Source: Comamonadaceae bacterium
Lineage (GTDB): Bacteria > Pseudomonadota > Gammaproteobacteria > Burkholderiales > Burkholderiaceae_C
Length of the DNA stretch: 7,047 bases
Direction of reading: 5' to 3'
Assembly: GCA_947452325.1 (NCBI GenBank)
Contig: CANGCZ010000082.1
Span: forward strand, 1 to 7,047
Numbering within the stretch: the first letter of the stretch is position 1; the number at the start of each line of letters is the position of its first letter. Both the position numbers and the translations under genes were made by a program. The notes beneath the pieces are model-generated. The model was not told the DNA's origin. It searched no databases and saw only the letters and a program-made list of their open reading frames with translations. Of this stretch, positions 6,303 to 7,047 are shown in pieces.

Positions 6303-7047
6303 ATGACACGCTCTTCTCTTCCCCGTCGCCGCTTTGATGTGGTCATCGTCGGCGCAGGCGGCTCCGGCATGCGTGCCTCGCTGCAACTCTCCCGCGCCGG
6401 CCTGAACGTGGCCGTGTTGTCCAAGGTTTTTCCCACCCGCTCGCACACCGTGGCGGCCCAAGGCGGGATAGGCGCTTCTTTAGGCAATATGTCCGAAGAC
6501 AACTGGCACTTCCATTTTTACGACACGGTCAAAGGCTCAGACTGGCTGGGCGACCAGGACGCGATTGAATACATGTGCCGCGAAGCACCCAAGGTGGTGT
6601 ACGAGTTGGAACACATGGGCATGCCTTTTGACCGCAACCCGGACGGCACGATTTACCAGCGCCCGTTCGGCGGTCACACCTCCAACTACGGCGAAAAATC
6701 CGTGCAGCGTGCTTGCGCCTCGGCCGACCGCACCGGTCACTCCATGCTGCACACGCTCTACCAGCAAAACCTCAAAGCCAATACCAATTTCTTTGTCGAG
6801 TGGATGGCGCAAGACCTGATCCGCGACGCCGATGGCGATGTGGTTGGCGTCACCGCGCTTGAAATGGAAACCGGCGACCTGCATATTCTGGAAGCCAAAA
6901 CCGGGTTGCTCGCCACCGGCGGCGCAGGACGCATTTTTGCGGCATCCACCAACGCCTTCATCAACACGGGTGACGGTCTGGGCATGGCGGCACGCGCAGG
7001 CATTCCTTTGGAAGACATGGAGTTCTGGCAATTCCACCCCACTGGCG
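6303..7047 (+). CDS. sdhA: Succinate dehydrogenase flavoprotein subunit, C-terminus cut by window edge
   Basis: Catalytic subunit of complex II, which oxidises succinate to fumarate and passes electrons through its covalent FAD to the iron-sulfur subunit. The first 248 residues of about 590-600 are present. The dinucleotide-binding motif VGAGGSGMRAS (16-26) is followed by RSHTVAAQGGIGAS (46-59), in which His48 is the expected covalent FAD attachment site. Further blocks are RPFGGHTSNYGEK (120-132), the FAD-contacting LLATGGAGRIF (202-212), and FWQFHPTG at the edge, with substrate-site His245. The ATG at 6303 starts three bases after the sdhD stop; a GGAGA site at 6289-6293 lies inside the end of sdhD, so translation may be coupled. 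No disruption is visible. sdhB is expected next. Confidence 0.97.
   Translation, partial: MTRSSLPRRRFDVVIVGAGGSGMRASLQLSRAGLNVAVLSKVFPTRSHTVAAQGGIGASLGNMSEDNWHFHFYDTVKGSDWLGDQDAIEYMCREAPKVVYELEHMGMPFDRNPDGTIYQRPFGGHTSNYGEKSVQRACASADRTGHSMLHTLYQQNLKANTNFFVEWMAQDLIRDADGDVVGVTALEMETGDLHILEAKTGLLATGGAGRIFAASTNAFINTGDGLGMAARAGIPLEDMEFWQFHPTG

Noticed and set aside
1..7047. Mobile elements, CRISPR, tRNA/rRNA or a defence system
   Set aside because: None seen: the window is almost fully occupied by intact housekeeping genes, with no long repeats, integrase, transposase or RNA-gene sequence.

Overview
The window is a chromosomal TCA-cycle locus from a Gram-negative bacterium. It is most likely a betaproteobacterium of the Burkholderiales, probably in or near the Comamonadaceae. 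I base this on the close match I recognise in the AcnB, Mdh and SdhA proteins, on the moderate-to-high GC coding sequence, and on the gene order. The placement comes from recall and was not checked by a search.

Layout: two divergent gene groups meet at an intergenic region at 4436-4564. On the minus strand, reading away from that region, are mdh (malate dehydrogenase), a CitE-like HpcH/HpaI-family lyase gene of uncertain substrate, and acnB (aconitase B, cut by the left window edge). The gaps are 20 and 49 bases, so this looks like one transcription unit. On the plus strand are a GntR/HutC-type regulator, a 137-base gap, then sdhC, sdhD and sdhA (succinate dehydrogenase, with sdhA cut by the right edge). 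The sdh genes are 14 and 3 bases apart, clearly an operon. sdhB presumably follows outside the window.

Function: the enzymes cover succinate to fumarate (Sdh, feeding electrons to quinone), malate to oxaloacetate (Mdh) and citrate to isocitrate (AcnB). The regulator between the two arms is well placed to control one or both. The lyase-like gene inside the mdh-acnB unit is the only enzyme here whose substrate cannot be read from sequence.

Regulatory sequence is where the unexplained structure lies. The mdh/gntR intergenic region carries two copies of GTCTTAT exactly 22 bases apart, each overlapping a promoter hexamer of a plausible mdh promoter. The lyase-acnB gap holds a 24-base near-perfect palindrome just ahead of the acnB ribosome binding site. 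The sdhC leader region carries a perfect 10-base inverted repeat flanking a candidate -10 box. I see no mobile elements, CRISPR, tRNA or rRNA, no broken genes, and no gene-free stretch longer than 137 bases. The coding content is ordinary central metabolism and I do not claim a new system.
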